Source of the DNA: an uncultured Pelagibacteraceae bacterium
GTDB taxonomy: Bacteria; Pseudomonadota; Alphaproteobacteria; Pelagibacterales; Pelagibacteraceae
Direction of reading: 5' to 3'
Length of the DNA: 64,000 bases
Assembly (NCBI GenBank): GCA_902572925.1
Contig: CACGHT010000001.1
Location: 1-64,000 of the forward strand
Below, in pieces: positions 34,494 to 48,179 of the stretch (positions are counted from its first letter, which is position 1; the number at the start of each line of letters is the position of its first letter). The notes under the pieces were generated by a model, which worked only from the letters and a program-made list of their open reading frames with translations, had not been told where the DNA came from and did no database searches. The position numbers and the translations under genes are program-made.

Positions 34494-37400
34494 AAAAATT
34501 TTAGTTGTAGGTGCTGGACCAATTATTATTGGTCAAGCTTGTGAATTTGATTATTCAGGAACCCAGGCTTGTAAGGCATTAAAAGATGAAGGTTATAAAG
34601 TTGTATTAATTAATTCAAATCCCGCAACAATTATGACTGATCCAGATGTTGCTGATAAAACTTATATTGAGCCTATTACTTTAGAAGTTTTAGTAAAAAT
34701 TCTCAAAAAAGAAAAACCAGATGCAATTCTTCCAACCATGGGTGGCCAGACTGCTCTTAATCTTGCAATGGAAGCAGAGAAAAAAGGGATTTTAAAAAAA
34801 TACAAAATTGAATTAATTGGTGCAAATTCAAAAGCTATCTCCAATGCGGAAGATAGAAAGAAATTTAGAAAAAACATGATTGATATTGGTTTAGATCTTC
34901 CGAAATCTGAGATCGTAAACAATATAAATCAAGCATCAAAAGTTTTAGGTAAAATTGGTTTGCCAGCAATAATCAGGCCAGCTTTTACACTTGGAGGTTT
35001 AGGGGGTGGAATAGCAAAAAATAAAAAGGATTACCTTAAAATTATCAAAAATGGTTTGCATGAGTCTCCAGTAAGCCAAGTACTTGTAGAAGAGTGCTTA
35101 GAGGGTTGGAAAGAATTTGAGATGGAGGTTGTAAGAGATAAAAAAGATAATTGTATAATTGTTTGTTCAATAGAAAATGTAGATCCTATGGGAATACATA
35201 CAGGAGACTCGGTTACAGTTGCTCCTGCATTGACATTAACTGATAAAGAATATCAAGTAATGCGAAATGCTTCTATTGCGTGTTTGAGAAAAATTGGAGT
35301 TGAGACTGGTGGTTCAAATGTTCAATTTGCAATAAATCCAAAAAATGGGCGAATGGTAATAATTGAGATGAACCCAAGAGTATCAAGATCATCAGCCCTG
35401 GCATCAAAAGCAACTGGATTTCCCATCGCAAAAGTTGCTGCAAAACTTGCGGTTGGATATACGTTGGATGAATTAAAAAATGAAATTACTAAAGTTACTC
35501 CAGCATCATTTGAGCCAAGTATAGATTATGTAGTAACCAAAATTCCAAGATTTACTTTTGAAAAGTTTTCAACTTCTCCCGCAATTCTAGGCACATCAAT
35601 GAAATCGGTAGGGGAAGCAATGGCAATTGGAAGAAACTTTAAGGAGTCTCTTCAAAAAGCATTGGTATCTCTTGAGACTGGTTTCTCAGGATTAGACAGA
35701 ATATTCAATCTAAATAAAAGACAAATTGAAAAAAAACTAAGAGAAAATATTCCAAATAAAATCTTACTTGTTGCTGAAGCAATGAGAAAAAAAATCAAGC
35801 TCAAAAGAATTTACAATTTATCAAAAATTGATCCATGGTTCTTAAACCAAATTAAAGAAATAATAGAAAATGAAATTAAGATCAAAAATAATGGATTACC
35901 TAAAAATTTTGATGATTTTAACCAAATAAAATCAATAGGTTTTTCAGATAAAAAGCTTTCTGAGCTCTCAAATTTATCTGAAGATATTGTGAGAAAAAAA
36001 AGAACTGCGCTTAAAATTTTACCAGTATTTAAAAAGGTTGATACTTGTGCTGCAGAATTCAAATCATTTACACCATACATGTACTCAACATATCAAAGAA
36101 ATTTCTCAATAAATTCAGAATGTGAGGCTGACCCATCAGCTAAGAAAAAAATTATAATATTAGGTGGAGGGCCTAATAGAATAGGACAAGGAATAGAGTT
36201 TGATTATTGCTGTTGTCAAGCCAGTTTTGCCTTAAAGGCTGCTGGTTTTGAGACTGTAATGATTAATTGTAATCCTGAGACTGTCTCAACTGATTACGAC
36301 ACTAGTGATAGATTATATTTTGAGCCTTTAAAGGAAGAATATGTTTTCAATATTATAAAGAGAGAGAAAGATAAAGGTAATCTAGTCGGTATCATTACGC
36401 AATTTGGAGGACAAACTCCAATTAAATTGGCAAAATTTTTACATGATAATAATCTTCCAATTTTAGGAACTCAATACTCATCTATTGATCTAGCAGAAGA
36501 TAGAGATAGATTTAGAAAACTTTTAGAAAAATTAAATCTAAATCAAGCTAAAAGTGGAATTGCAAAAAATTTCAAACAAGCAATAGAAATATCTGAAAAA
36601 ATTGGTTTGCCTTTAATGGTTAGACCTTCATACGTTCTAGGAGGAAGGGCGATGGAAATTGTTTATGAAAAAAGTCAATTAAAAAATTTTGTAGAGGAAG
36701 CGTTTAAAGCAGCAGAAAAAAATCCAATTCTTATTGATAAATTTTTAGATCATGCAATGGAGGTGGATGTTGATGCTATATCCGATGGTAAAGAAGTGCA
36801 TGTGGCTGGCATTATGCAGCATATAGAGGAGGCAGGAATTCATTCTGGGGACTCGGCTTGCAGCTTACCACCTGTTTCCATAAAACCTTTTTTACTAAAA
36901 GAAATTGAGAAACAAACGAAAAAATTAGCCCTGGCTCTGAAAGTAAAAGGTTTCATGAATGTTCAATTTGCAATAAAAAAAGATGAAATTTTTGTTATTG
37001 AAGTAAATCCAAGAGCTAGTCGGACTGTTCCTTTTGTTTCAAAAGCTAAAGGAATACCCTTGGCAAAGATAGCCTCGAGAGTTATGGCTGGGGAAAAACT
37101 CTCAAAATTTAATTTAAAAGATAAATCTAAAGGAATGTTTGCCGTGAAAGAGGCTGTTTTTCCGTTTAATAAATTTCCAAACAGTGATTTATTGTTAGGT
37201 CCAGAAATGAAATCAACTGGAGAGGTGATGGGATTTGACAAAAATTTTGGAATGGCATACGCAAAAAGCCAAATAGCATCATCTAATTCTTTACCTACAA
37301 ATGGACTGGCTTTTTTATCATTAAAAGATTCTCATAAAGATGAAGGTTTAGGGCTTGCAAAAGAACTCTTGAAACTAAAATTCCATTTGTGTGCTACAAA

Positions 37401-37695
37401 AGGAACAGCTGAATACATTAAAAAACATGGCATGAGTTGTAAAATTATAAATAAAGTAAGTAGTGGATCACCTCATATCGTTGATGTTCTCGACTCCAAA
37501 AAAATAGCTTTGGTAATTAATACTGGTGGGGGCAATACAGAACATAGATTAAACGATGCTATTGCTTTAAGAAGAGCAACACTTAAAAATAAAGTGCCCT
37601 ACTGCACTAATATGTCAACAGCGCTTGCATGTATTGAGGGTATTAAATCACTTAAAACAAAAAAATTAGAGGTAACGTCTCTACAAAATATTTAA
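34471..37695 (+). CDS. carB: Carbamoyl-phosphate synthase large subunit
   Basis: 1074 residues, as in E. coli (1073). It has two homologous halves, each with a preATP-grasp motif ([21 protein letters not shown] near the start; [21 protein letters not shown] around residue 560) and an ATP-grasp domain ([41 protein letters not shown]). A C-terminal MGS-like allosteric domain follows ([15 protein letters not shown]). It makes carbamoyl phosphate from bicarbonate, glutamine-derived ammonia and two ATP. Overlaps carA by 23 bp. The TAA shares a TTAA with the stop of the convergent oxygenase gene. Confidence 0.98.
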   Translation: MPKRKDIKKILVVGAGPIIIGQACEFDYSGTQACKALKDEGYKVVLINSNPATIMTDPDVADKTYIEPITLEVLVKILKKEKPDAILPTMGGQTALNLAMEAEKKGILKKYKIELIGANSKAISNAEDRKKFRKNMIDIGLDLPKSEIVNNINQASKVLGKIGLPAIIRPAFTLGGLGGGIAKNKKDYLKIIKNGLHESPVSQVLVEECLEGWKEFEMEVVRDKKDNCIIVCSIENVDPMGIHTGDSVTVAPALTLTDKEYQVMRNASIACLRKIGVETGGSNVQFAINPKNGRMVIIEMNPRVSRSSALASKATGFPIAKVAAKLAVGYTLDELKNEITKVTPASFEPSIDYVVTKIPRFTFEKFSTSPAILGTSMKSVGEAMAIGRNFKESLQKALVSLETGFSGLDRIFNLNKRQIEKKLRENIPNKILLVAEAMRKKIKLKRIYNLSKIDPWFLNQIKEIIENEIKIKNNGLPKNFDDFNQIKSIGFSDKKLSELSNLSEDIVRKKRTALKILPVFKKVDTCAAEFKSFTPYMYSTYQRNFSINSECEADPSAKKKIIILGGGPNRIGQGIEFDYCCCQASFALKAAGFETVMINCNPETVSTDYDTSDRLYFEPLKEEYVFNIIKREKDKGNLVGIITQFGGQTPIKLAKFLHDNNLPILGTQYSSIDLAEDRDRFRKLLEKLNLNQAKSGIAKNFKQAIEISEKIGLPLMVRPSYVLGGRAMEIVYEKSQLKNFVEEAFKAAEKNPILIDKFLDHAMEVDVDAISDGKEVHVAGIMQHIEEAGIHSGDSACSLPPVSIKPFLLKEIEKQTKKLALALKVKGFMNVQFAIKKDEIFVIEVNPRASRTVPFVSKAKGIPLAKIASRVMAGEKLSKFNLKDKSKGMFAVKEAVFPFNKFPNSDLLLGPEMKSTGEVMGFDKNFGMAYAKSQIASSNSLPTNGLAFLSLKDSHKDEGLGLAKELLKLKFHLCATKGTAEYIKKHGMSCKIINKVSSGSPHIVDVLDSKKIALVINTGGGNTEHRLNDAIALRRATLKNKVPYCTNMSTALACIEGIKSLKTKKLEVTSLQNI

Positions 37696-38354
37696 TCAAC
37701 TTTCCAATCAGTTTTAAATGTAACATAATTGACTTGAATACATCGTCTTTCCTTAACAATTTTTTTCTTTTCCATACCGTGCCATGTATTTGGACCACTT
37801 GTAAATAAATAACCATAATTATGTTTGTAGGGAACTGTTTTAACTTTTTCTAATTTTTCGTTATAAAAATCAGTACCTAATTCCTCAGATTCATTTGCAT
37901 TATTAACAAAAATGAGTCCTGACATTAATTTTTCTTTAATGTCACAATGTGGCTTTAACCAAAAACCTTCACGATCACATATAACTTCAAGTCTGACATA
38001 TGAACCCGTTAAATCTTTATTAATCATTTTGGAGATCGTTTCGCATGTTTCTTTAGATTGAAGTTCATTAATGAATTTTACTAAATGTGGAAATTGAGAA
38101 GCATTTTCTTTTGTAACAAAACATCTAAATTTGATTGCCTTACCGCCTGAAGCTATGCCTTCTCTAAATTCGGCGGCACCACCATCAATTGCTCTTGTAC
38201 CATCATAATTGAGATTATGTTTGCTTACATCGGGAATGTCTGCACCTTCTATTTCTTTAATAGCTTCTTGACTTAAGGCATTATTATATTCCCAGTGATT
38301 AAATGGTAATTCATACTTTTTTGAGTTTTTCAATATAGAATTAAGAAAAGTCAT
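37692..38354 (-). CDS. Putative 2-oxoglutarate/Fe(II)-dependent oxygenase
   Basis: 220 residues. The facial triad and cosubstrate residues of the Fe(II)/2OG dioxygenase fold are visible: HxD at His136/Asp138 (in [11 protein letters not shown]), a distal His192 in NTWHGM and an Arg at 203 or 204 in [10 protein letters not shown]. Spacing and strand pattern suit a prolyl-hydroxylase-like or small 2OGFeDO enzyme. The substrate is unknown. The start overlaps the ELM1-like gene by 14 bp, so the two are cotranscribed, suggesting action on the same glycan or envelope component; that is inference. Confidence 0.65.
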   Translation of the reverse strand: MTFLNSILKNSKKYELPFNHWEYNNALSQEAIKEIEGADIPDVSKHNLNYDGTRAIDGGAAEFREGIASGGKAIKFRCFVTKENASQFPHLVKFINELQSKETCETISKMINKDLTGSYVRLEVICDREGFWLKPHCDIKEKLMSGLIFVNNANESEELGTDFYNEKLEKVKTVPYKHNYGYLFTSGPNTWHGMEKKKIVKERRCIQVNYVTFKTDWKVD

Positions 38355-39291
38355 AATCTTTAAATTGTTTCTCTATATATCCCGATATTCTATCAGTTTC
38401 ATTAAGTTTTTTATAATTCCATTCTTCTACTCCGTCCCCTAAGTTTTTAATTATTTCTAGGGATTTAAAAAGCTCAAAAAATTTTTTGAAACGAATATTT
38501 TTTTTAACAGCTGGCATTTGAGCCACATATATAGGTCTCCCCGACATAGCTGCCTCAGATATCATAGATGTAGAGTCGCAAGTTACAATAATATGATTAG
38601 CTAGTTTAAGTGATGACAAATAGGCTTTCTTATCAATATCTTGAATTATAATCTGATCATCATCAAAAAAATTTCGAGCTTTTTCTATAATTCTTTGCGG
38701 TGTTCTCATTGAAGGTATAAATATTAGCTGATAACCTTGATTTATGAAATTTTTTTTAGTTTTAATAAAAATTTCCTCAATTATTTCATCATTAAAATCA
38801 TAATACTTATTTGGGCCACCAGCGATAAACACAATTACTTTTTCTTTTTTAATTCTAGGTTTTAAATAATTAACATTTTCCTCTAACTCTTTTTCGGTAA
38901 GATAATGAATTGCTCCTTTGGTTTTAATAACATTTTTCCCCTCAAGACCATCGTGCTCTGGTGCAATAACAAAATCAAAATTATTTAATGATACTTTTGG
39001 ATCTTGAATATGAATGTTCATAATTTTACTTCCAAATTTTTTTTTTAAAAAGATGGATGGGACTACACTTTTTCTCCCACATGAAATTACTACATTAAAT
39101 TTTTCTGATATATTATTTTTGAAAACAAAATCTTTTACGGGTGTTAATTTTGGAGGAATCATTTTCCAAAAATTATTTAATTCAATTTTTTCGTGTATAA
39201 ATTCAAGATTAAGAGCTTTGGCAAGCCCCTCGACTTGGCTAATCATGCCATGCATACCCTCGGTCAATAATAAACCTTTTAATTTAGTCAT
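38341..39291 (-). CDS. ELM1/DUF1022 family protein (GT-B-like)
   Basis: 316 residues resembling the mitochondrial fission ELM1 family shared by plants and alphaproteobacteria. Typical blocks: LLTEGMHGMISQVEGLAKAL near the start, VVISCGRKSVVPSIFLKK, MNIHIQDPKV, FVIAPEHDGL, VFIAGGPNKYY, and ITCDSTSMISEAAMSGRPIYV-type C-terminus (here VTCDSTSMISEAAMSGRPIYV, shown as a GT-B-like nucleotide-sugar site). Bacterial function is not established; the fold suggests a glycosyltransferase. It is divergent from trxB with only 21 bp between start codons. Confidence 0.82.
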   Translation of the reverse strand: MTKLKGLLLTEGMHGMISQVEGLAKALNLEFIHEKIELNNFWKMIPPKLTPVKDFVFKNNISEKFNVVISCGRKSVVPSIFLKKKFGSKIMNIHIQDPKVSLNNFDFVIAPEHDGLEGKNVIKTKGAIHYLTEKELEENVNYLKPRIKKEKVIVFIAGGPNKYYDFNDEIIEEIFIKTKKNFINQGYQLIFIPSMRTPQRIIEKARNFFDDDQIIIQDIDKKAYLSSLKLANHIIVTCDSTSMISEAAMSGRPIYVAQMPAVKKNIRFKKFFELFKSLEIIKNLGDGVEEWNYKKLNETDRISGYIEKQFKDYDFS

Positions 39292-39312
39292 TTATCACTA
39301 TATAGCTTTCAT

Positions 39313-40257
39313 ATGAGTCAAAATCCAACTAAACACACAAAAGTGTTAATAATTGGGTCTGGTCCTGCTGGATACACTGCTGCAGTTTATGCGGCGAGAG
39401 CAATGTTAAATCCAATTTTGGTTTATGGGGCGGAGCCTGGAGGCCAATTAACTACAACAACAGACGTTGAAAACTTTCCTGGATTTGCTGATGTTATTCA
39501 AGGTCCATGGCTTATGGATCAAATGAAAGAGCAAGCAAAATCAGTTGGAACAGAAATGATTGAAGATCATATAAGTTCAGTAAATTTAAAAACAACCCCT
39601 TTTGAGGCTGTAGGTGACACTGGTCAAAAATATACTGCTGATAGCATAATAATTTCCACAGGTGCCCAAGCTAGATGGTTAAATATTAAATCTGAACAGG
39701 AGTTCAGAGGATTTGGTGTATCGGCGTGTGCAACATGTGATGGTTTTTTCTTTAAAGATAAGGAAGTTGCTGTTGTAGGTGGAGGTAATGCGGCTGTTGA
39801 GGAAGCAATGTTTCTCACAAAATTTGCGTCAAAAGTAAAATTAATTCACAGAAGAGATAGTTTAAGAGCTGAAAAAATGCTTCAAAAAAAACTTATGGAA
39901 AATAAAAAAATTGAAATCATTTGGGATACAGTTGTTGAAGATGTAATTGGAGATAAAGATCCAAAAAATGTTAAAGGAATTAAAGTTAAGAATGTGAAAA
40001 CAAATAAAATTGATGAAATAAAATTAGACGGTGTTTTCATTGCTATTGGTCATGACCCTGCAACGCAATTATTTAAAGATCAACTTAGTATGGATAATGA
40101 GGGTTATTTGATAACAAAACCGGATTCAACAGAAACTAATGTACCAGGTGTTTATGCAGCTGGAGACGTAAAGGATAAAACATTTAGGCAAGCCGTAACT
40201 GCTGCTGGTATGGGGTGTATGGCAGCACTAGAGGCTGAAAAGTTTTTATCTCATTAA
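39313..40257 (+). CDS. trxB: Thioredoxin reductase
   Basis: 314-residue NADPH-dependent flavoenzyme that keeps thioredoxin reduced. FAD-binding IIGSGPAGYTAAVYAARA at residues 13-30, the redox-active CATC at 139-142, NADPH-binding VVGGGNAAVEEA at about 155-166, and the C-terminal GVYAAGDVKDKTFRQAVTAAGMG are all present. Length matches the low-Mr class. The next gene begins 1 bp after its stop. Confidence 0.97.
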   Translation: MSQNPTKHTKVLIIGSGPAGYTAAVYAARAMLNPILVYGAEPGGQLTTTTDVENFPGFADVIQGPWLMDQMKEQAKSVGTEMIEDHISSVNLKTTPFEAVGDTGQKYTADSIIISTGAQARWLNIKSEQEFRGFGVSACATCDGFFFKDKEVAVVGGGNAAVEEAMFLTKFASKVKLIHRRDSLRAEKMLQKKLMENKKIEIIWDTVVEDVIGDKDPKNVKGIKVKNVKTNKIDEIKLDGVFIAIGHDPATQLFKDQLSMDNEGYLITKPDSTETNVPGVYAAGDVKDKTFRQAVTAAGMGCMAALEAEKFLSH

Positions 40258-40258
40258 G

Positions 40259-41206
40259 GTGAAAAATAATCTCCATGTTTTCTTAGGCGCTACAGTTGCA
40301 GATGCAGCAGCCAGACCATTACATTGGGTATATAATCAAAAAAAATTAGGTGTTTATATTAAAGGAAAAAAGGACTTTTCTTTCTTAAAAAATAATAGAA
40401 GTCCCTTCTATAATATCAAAACTGGGAAAGTCTCTGGTTACAATGAAATTAGCCAAGTGATGTTTCACACACTATTGGATGGACACGAAAATATAGAGAA
40501 ACGTTTCAAAAAAAAAATCCTTAAAAACTTTGGCCCTGGAAGTAAATATTGGAAAAATTTAAAACTGAGATCTAAATATAAAAAAGTCAAAGACTGGCGT
40601 GGTATAATCAAGGGACCGTGGATACATCAAAATATTATTGAGACGGTAAAAAATATCAAGTTGAAAAAGAAGATCTCTGGTGGTGTAAAAGTCAATGAGT
40701 CAGATGGTTTTTGTGCTACTCTTCCATATTTTCTATATGGCTTTGATTTTAAAAGTTTAGAAAAAATTTTCAAAATTGTAACAGTTTCAAAAATAAGTTT
40801 TAAATATGCTATGGCAAAATTTTATTTAATAGATTTTGCGTTAAAGGGAGCTGAAGACCCAATTAAAGAATTCATTAAAAAATTCAATAGAAACAATTTT
40901 TTTAAAGGAATTGTTGATGACATTAAAAAAATAAGAAAATTTCGAACAAAGTTTGATCCAACTACGATAAAGAAACTAGGTATGGCTTGTAGCTACCCAG
41001 GAACTTTTAACAGCTCAATATATACAATTATTAATTCAAAAAATTATAAAGACGCTATTTTAAAAACAATAAAGGCAGGTGGGTGCAATTGTTCAAGAGC
41101 AAATTTTACTGGAGCATATTTTGCAGCTTTAAAAGGTATAAATTCTATTCCAAATAATTGGATTAAAAAAACAATTCCAGCAAAAAAGATTTTAAATGAA
41201 AAATAA
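40259..41206 (+). CDS. ADP-ribosylglycohydrolase-family protein with altered metal motifs
   Basis: 315 residues, GTG start 1 bp after trxB. N-terminal GATVADAAARPLHWVY and the C-terminal GGCNCSRANFTGAYFAALKG place it near the J1-crystallin/selenoprotein J branch of the ADP-ribosylglycohydrolase superfamily (normally GAx-xDAxxxPxHWxY and GGDNASRG). The aspartate usual in GGD is a cysteine here, and the middle motif reads SGYNEISQ where YGDQ is common. Those are metal-binding positions, so hydrolase activity is doubtful. Substrate unknown. It ends directly against the aspB stop. Confidence 0.7.
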   Translation: MKNNLHVFLGATVADAAARPLHWVYNQKKLGVYIKGKKDFSFLKNNRSPFYNIKTGKVSGYNEISQVMFHTLLDGHENIEKRFKKKILKNFGPGSKYWKNLKLRSKYKKVKDWRGIIKGPWIHQNIIETVKNIKLKKKISGGVKVNESDGFCATLPYFLYGFDFKSLEKIFKIVTVSKISFKYAMAKFYLIDFALKGAEDPIKEFIKKFNRNNFFKGIVDDIKKIRKFRTKFDPTTIKKLGMACSYPGTFNSSIYTIINSKNYKDAILKTIKAGGCNCSRANFTGAYFAALKGINSIPNNWIKKTIPAKKILNEK

Positions 41207-44589
<3,383 letters not shown>

Positions 44590-44608
<19 letters not shown>

Positions 44609-45342
44609 TCATCACAGGTGGAGCAACAAGAATAGGTGCTGCAATTGCAAAAAAACTTTCAGGTCCAAATAAAGAGTTAGTTCTTCATTTTAATAAATCA
44701 AAATCTAAAGCACTAATTCTCAAAAAAAAATTAGAAGGCAATGGAACTAAAGTTTATTTAGTCAAAGGTGATTTAAGTAAAGAAAAAGATATTATCAAAA
44801 TTATCAAATTAGCAAAATCTAAATTAAAGTATTTTGATTGTCTTGTTAATAATGCTTCGTTATTTGAGAATGATAAATTAGCAAATTTTAATAACAAAAG
44901 TTGGGAGAAACATATATCAACCAATTTAAAAGCACCTGCACTTTTAACTAAAGAATTTTCTAAAAATATTAGAGGAAATAATAACAATATTATTAACATT
45001 ATTGATCAAAGAATTTTTAAACTAACTCCATATTTCTTTTCTTACACTATTAGTAAATCCGGTCTTTATACTTTGACAAAAACGAGTGCTATGAGCCTTT
45101 CTCCTAAAATAAGGGTAAATGGTATTGCCCCAGGACCTACTATCAAAAATCAAAGGCAGACTGAAAAACATTTTAAAAAACAATATCTTGCTACTCCTTT
45201 AAAAAGACAGGTTGATGTTAATGAGATTTGTAATGCTGTTGACTTTTTTATAAAAAGCAGATCTATTACTGGTCAAGTGCTGGCAATTGATAGTGGCCAA
45301 AGTTTAAACTGGCAAACACCAGATGTTCTAGGTAAGGAATGA
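44590..45342 (+). CDS. SDR oxidoreductase, pteridine reductase/FolM-like
   Basis: 250 residues, short-chain dehydrogenase fold: cofactor loop [12 protein letters not shown] (9-20), NNAS motif at 87-90, and YxxxK at Tyr152/Lys156. Thirteen residues before the tyrosine, where most SDRs carry the catalytic serine region, there is Asp139. An Asp-Tyr-Lys set with this 13-residue spacing is known from pteridine reductase PTR1 and from FolM. It overlaps folB by 4 bp (ATGA), a folate gene, which supports a dihydropteridine/dihydrofolate reductase role. Substrate assignment is inference. Confidence 0.78.
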
Positions 45343-45764
45343 AAAAAAATAACTTTAAAATTGTTAAAATTGATAAAGGAAAATCTCTTTTCAATTACGA
45401 AAAAAAAATCCTTATAAACGAGTTAATACTAGATTTAAAACTTGGATATTATGATTTTGAAAGAGAAAATGCTCAAAAAGTAAAATTTAGCCTTGAAATA
45501 GATTATCAAGATAAAAAACCGTCAAATGATAAAGATTTAAAATCAATAGTTAATTATGGAACTATTGTTAAACTGATAAGAAAACTGGTTAAGAAAAAAC
45601 ATTATAATTTTTTAGAGACTCTTGCAGAGGCTGTCTTTGACGAATTATTTAAAGATAAAAGAATTGCTAAGATAATGCTCAAAATTGAAAAATTAGAGAT
45701 TTTAAAAGAATGCTCATCTGTTGGTATTCAAATTACCAAAAAGAGAAGTCATGATAAGTTCTGA
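45339..45764 (+). CDS. folB: Dihydroneopterin aldolase
   Basis: 141 residues, T-fold enzyme of folate synthesis converting dihydroneopterin to hydroxymethyl-dihydropterin. FolB-like pattern: [26 protein letters not shown], then a [29 protein letters not shown] block, the Glu-bearing helix of the family. An N-terminal extension of about 20 residues precedes the domain. It overlaps the pteridine reductase-like gene by 4 bp and uvrC by 14 bp, so all three are likely cotranscribed. Confidence 0.85.
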   Translation: MKKNNFKIVKIDKGKSLFNYEKKILINELILDLKLGYYDFERENAQKVKFSLEIDYQDKKPSNDKDLKSIVNYGTIVKLIRKLVKKKHYNFLETLAEAVFDELFKDKRIAKIMLKIEKLEILKECSSVGIQITKKRSHDKF

Positions 45765-47586
45765 TATTGGAAAAGAAATAATAAAAAAAGAACTGCCCTT
45801 AATCCCAAAACTTCCTGGTGTTTATAGGATGTTGAACGAAAAAGAAGAAATTCTTTATGTTGGTAAAGCCAAAAATTTACCCAATAGACTCAAAAGTTAT
45901 GTAGCTGAAAAAAACCATATCATTAGAACCGAGAGAATGTTGTCACAAACTAGAAAATTGGAGATCACAACTACATCTAATGAAAGTGAAGCTTTACTTC
46001 TTGAAGCAAATTTAATCAAAAAATATAAACCAAAATTTAATATTTTACTAAGAGATGATAAATCTTTTCCTTTTATATTCATTGGCAACAAAGATAAATG
46101 GCCACAAATAAAAAGACACAGAGGAAAAAAAACTACTGAAGGTTTTTATTTTGGACCTTTTGCATCTGCTGGATCAGCTAACTGGACAATTAAAATGATC
46201 CAAAAAATATTTCATCTTAGAGTTTGTGATGATACTGTGTTCAAAAACAGAGAACGACCATGTATTTTGTACCAAATTAAAAGATGCTCTGGCCCATGCG
46301 TTGGTTACATAGAAAGTGAGGAATATAAAAAGACTGTTGATGATGCTATTGAGTTTGTTTCTGGTAAATCAAGGAAAATACAAAAAAGCCTCTCGGAGCA
46401 GATGGAAAAAGCTAGCGAAAATTTAGATTTTGAAAAAGCTGTAATTTTAAGAGATCGAATAAAGTCATTGAATATTATTCAATCATCACAAAGAATTAAT
46501 GAAGCTAATCTTATAGAGGCTGATGTAATCGCAGGTTATAAGGAGTCCGGCAAAGCTTGTATTCAGGTTTTTTTTTATAGGTCAAAACAAAACTGGGGTA
46601 ATCAATCTTTTTTTCCAAAACATGATCCCGATGAGAATTTAAGCAATATAATTAATTCTTTTGTCACACAATTTTATGAAAATAAAAGTGTACCCTCCTC
46701 AATAATATTATCTGAAGAGATAAAAGAAAAAGTTTTAATCGAAAAAACACTCTCTCTTAAAGAAAAAAAACAAGTTACTATATCAATAGCTAAAAAAGGG
46801 TCAAAATTAAAAGTAATTAATCAAGCAATAAAAAACGCTAAAGAGAGTTTAAATAGAAAGCTTTATGAAAGTCAAAATAATAAGGAATTATTTGAAGCTG
46901 TGGCAAGTAAATTTAATCTAGAGACAAATATTAATCTGATAGAGGTTTATGATAACAGTCATATACAGGGAACAAACAGTGTAGGTGCATTGATTGCTTA
47001 TGGTGATGATGGATTTATTAAAAAAAGATATAGAAAATTTAACATCAAGCTAAAAAAGAATGAACGAGATGATTATGGAATGATGAGAGAAGTTTTGAAT
47101 AGAAGATTTAAAAGAGCAATACAAGAAAAAGATAACTATTTAACTTTTCCTGATCTAGTAATGGTAGATGGAGGAAAAGGGCAATATTCAGTAGCTAGAG
47201 AAACACTAAATGAACTTGGGCTTCATGATATTCCTATAATTGCAATTGCTAAAGGTAAATATAGAAATAGTGGAAATGAGACTTTCTTTCATAATGGAAA
47301 GGAATTTAAATTCATTAAAAATGATCCTACTTTATTCTTTCTTCAGAGAATAAGAGATGAGTCTCATCGTTTTGCAATTAGTGCTCATAGAGCAAAAAGG
47401 AAGAAGGGTATTAGTAAATCGCTATTGGACCAAATTGACGGAATAGGGTCCATAAGAAAAAGAGCTTTATTAAACCATTTTGGATCAGCTAGGGCAGTTG
47501 AGTCTGCAAGTCTAGATGAAATTAAATCTGTAGAGGGGGTTGAAGAAAAAGTTGCAAAAAAAATATATAACTTTTTTCATGAATAA
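45751..47586 (+). CDS. uvrC: Excinuclease ABC subunit C
   Basis: 611-residue dual-incision nuclease of nucleotide excision repair. The N-terminal GIY-YIG domain (PGVYRML...[18 protein letters not shown]), a CxxC-like region [17 protein letters not shown], a UVR motif ([16 protein letters not shown]), the RNase H-like endonuclease domain ([31 protein letters not shown]) and C-terminal helix-hairpin-helix ([21 protein letters not shown]). A TTG at 45721 gives ten more residues; the ATG at 45751 after AAGAGAAG is preferred. Confidence 0.96.
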   Translation: MISSDIGKEIIKKELPLIPKLPGVYRMLNEKEEILYVGKAKNLPNRLKSYVAEKNHIIRTERMLSQTRKLEITTTSNESEALLLEANLIKKYKPKFNILLRDDKSFPFIFIGNKDKWPQIKRHRGKKTTEGFYFGPFASAGSANWTIKMIQKIFHLRVCDDTVFKNRERPCILYQIKRCSGPCVGYIESEEYKKTVDDAIEFVSGKSRKIQKSLSEQMEKASENLDFEKAVILRDRIKSLNIIQSSQRINEANLIEADVIAGYKESGKACIQVFFYRSKQNWGNQSFFPKHDPDENLSNIINSFVTQFYENKSVPSSIILSEEIKEKVLIEKTLSLKEKKQVTISIAKKGSKLKVINQAIKNAKESLNRKLYESQNNKELFEAVASKFNLETNINLIEVYDNSHIQGTNSVGALIAYGDDGFIKKRYRKFNIKLKKNERDDYGMMREVLNRRFKRAIQEKDNYLTFPDLVMVDGGKGQYSVARETLNELGLHDIPIIAIAKGKYRNSGNETFFHNGKEFKFIKNDPTLFFLQRIRDESHRFAISAHRAKRKKGISKSLLDQIDGIGSIRKRALLNHFGSARAVESASLDEIKSVEGVEEKVAKKIYNFFHE

Positions 47587-47594
47587 AAAAAATT

Positions 47595-48179
47595 ATGCTT
47601 AAAAAAATACCAAATATTTTAACTATAGGAAGAATTTTGATTGTTCCTTTTTTTGTGTTGGCATTTTACTTACCAGGTTTTTATGGAGATTTGACAGCAC
47701 TAATTTTATTCATAGTTGCATCTTTCACAGATTTTTTAGATGGGATGCTAGCAAGATTTCTTGGAGAAGAGTCTAAACTTGGAGAATTACTTGATCCTAT
47801 CGCAGATAAAATTATTGTCGCAACTGCTTTAATACTTCTGGTAATGGATGGAACAATAAGACATTACGAAGTGATAGCAGCAATTATTATCCTGACTCGA
47901 GAAATTTTGATATCTGGATTAAGGGAATTTTTGGCAAAAGGAAAAATTAAACTACCAGTTTCAAATCTAGCAAAATTAAAAACTGTATTACAAATGGTTT
48001 CTATTGCACTTTTACTCTCAGGTGAAACTGGAAATAAAATTATCAATTTTCAAGATTATAATGCTCAAACTATTGGAATAATTCTTTTATGGCTTTCGGC
48101 TGCCTTAACTCTTTTTACGGGATATGAATATATGCGAAAAGGTATTGATCACGCAATCTCAGAAGATAATAAAGATTAA
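47595..48179 (+). CDS. pgsA: CDP-diacylglycerol--glycerol-3-phosphate 3-phosphatidyltransferase
   Basis: 194-residue membrane enzyme of the CDP-alcohol phosphatidyltransferase family, making phosphatidylglycerol phosphate. The family motif DG-x2-AR-x8-G-x3-D-x3-D is seen in DFLDGMLARFLGEESKLGEL followed by LDPIADK. About five hydrophobic segments; the N-terminal PNILTIGRILIVPFFV is typical of PgsA. Eight bases after uvrC, an adjacency also known in other proteobacteria. Its TAA shares TTAA with the convergent ilvE stop. Confidence 0.93.
   Translation: MLKKIPNILTIGRILIVPFFVLAFYLPGFYGDLTALILFIVASFTDFLDGMLARFLGEESKLGELLDPIADKIIVATALILLVMDGTIRHYEVIAAIIILTREILISGLREFLAKGKIKLPVSNLAKLKTVLQMVSIALLLSGETGNKIINFQDYNAQTIGIILLWLSAALTLFTGYEYMRKGIDHAISEDNKD

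Noticed and set aside
46501-46700. Possible frameshift in uvrC at the nine-T run
   Set aside because: The frame stays open and the downstream RNase H-like and HhH motifs are in the same frame as the GIY-YIG domain.
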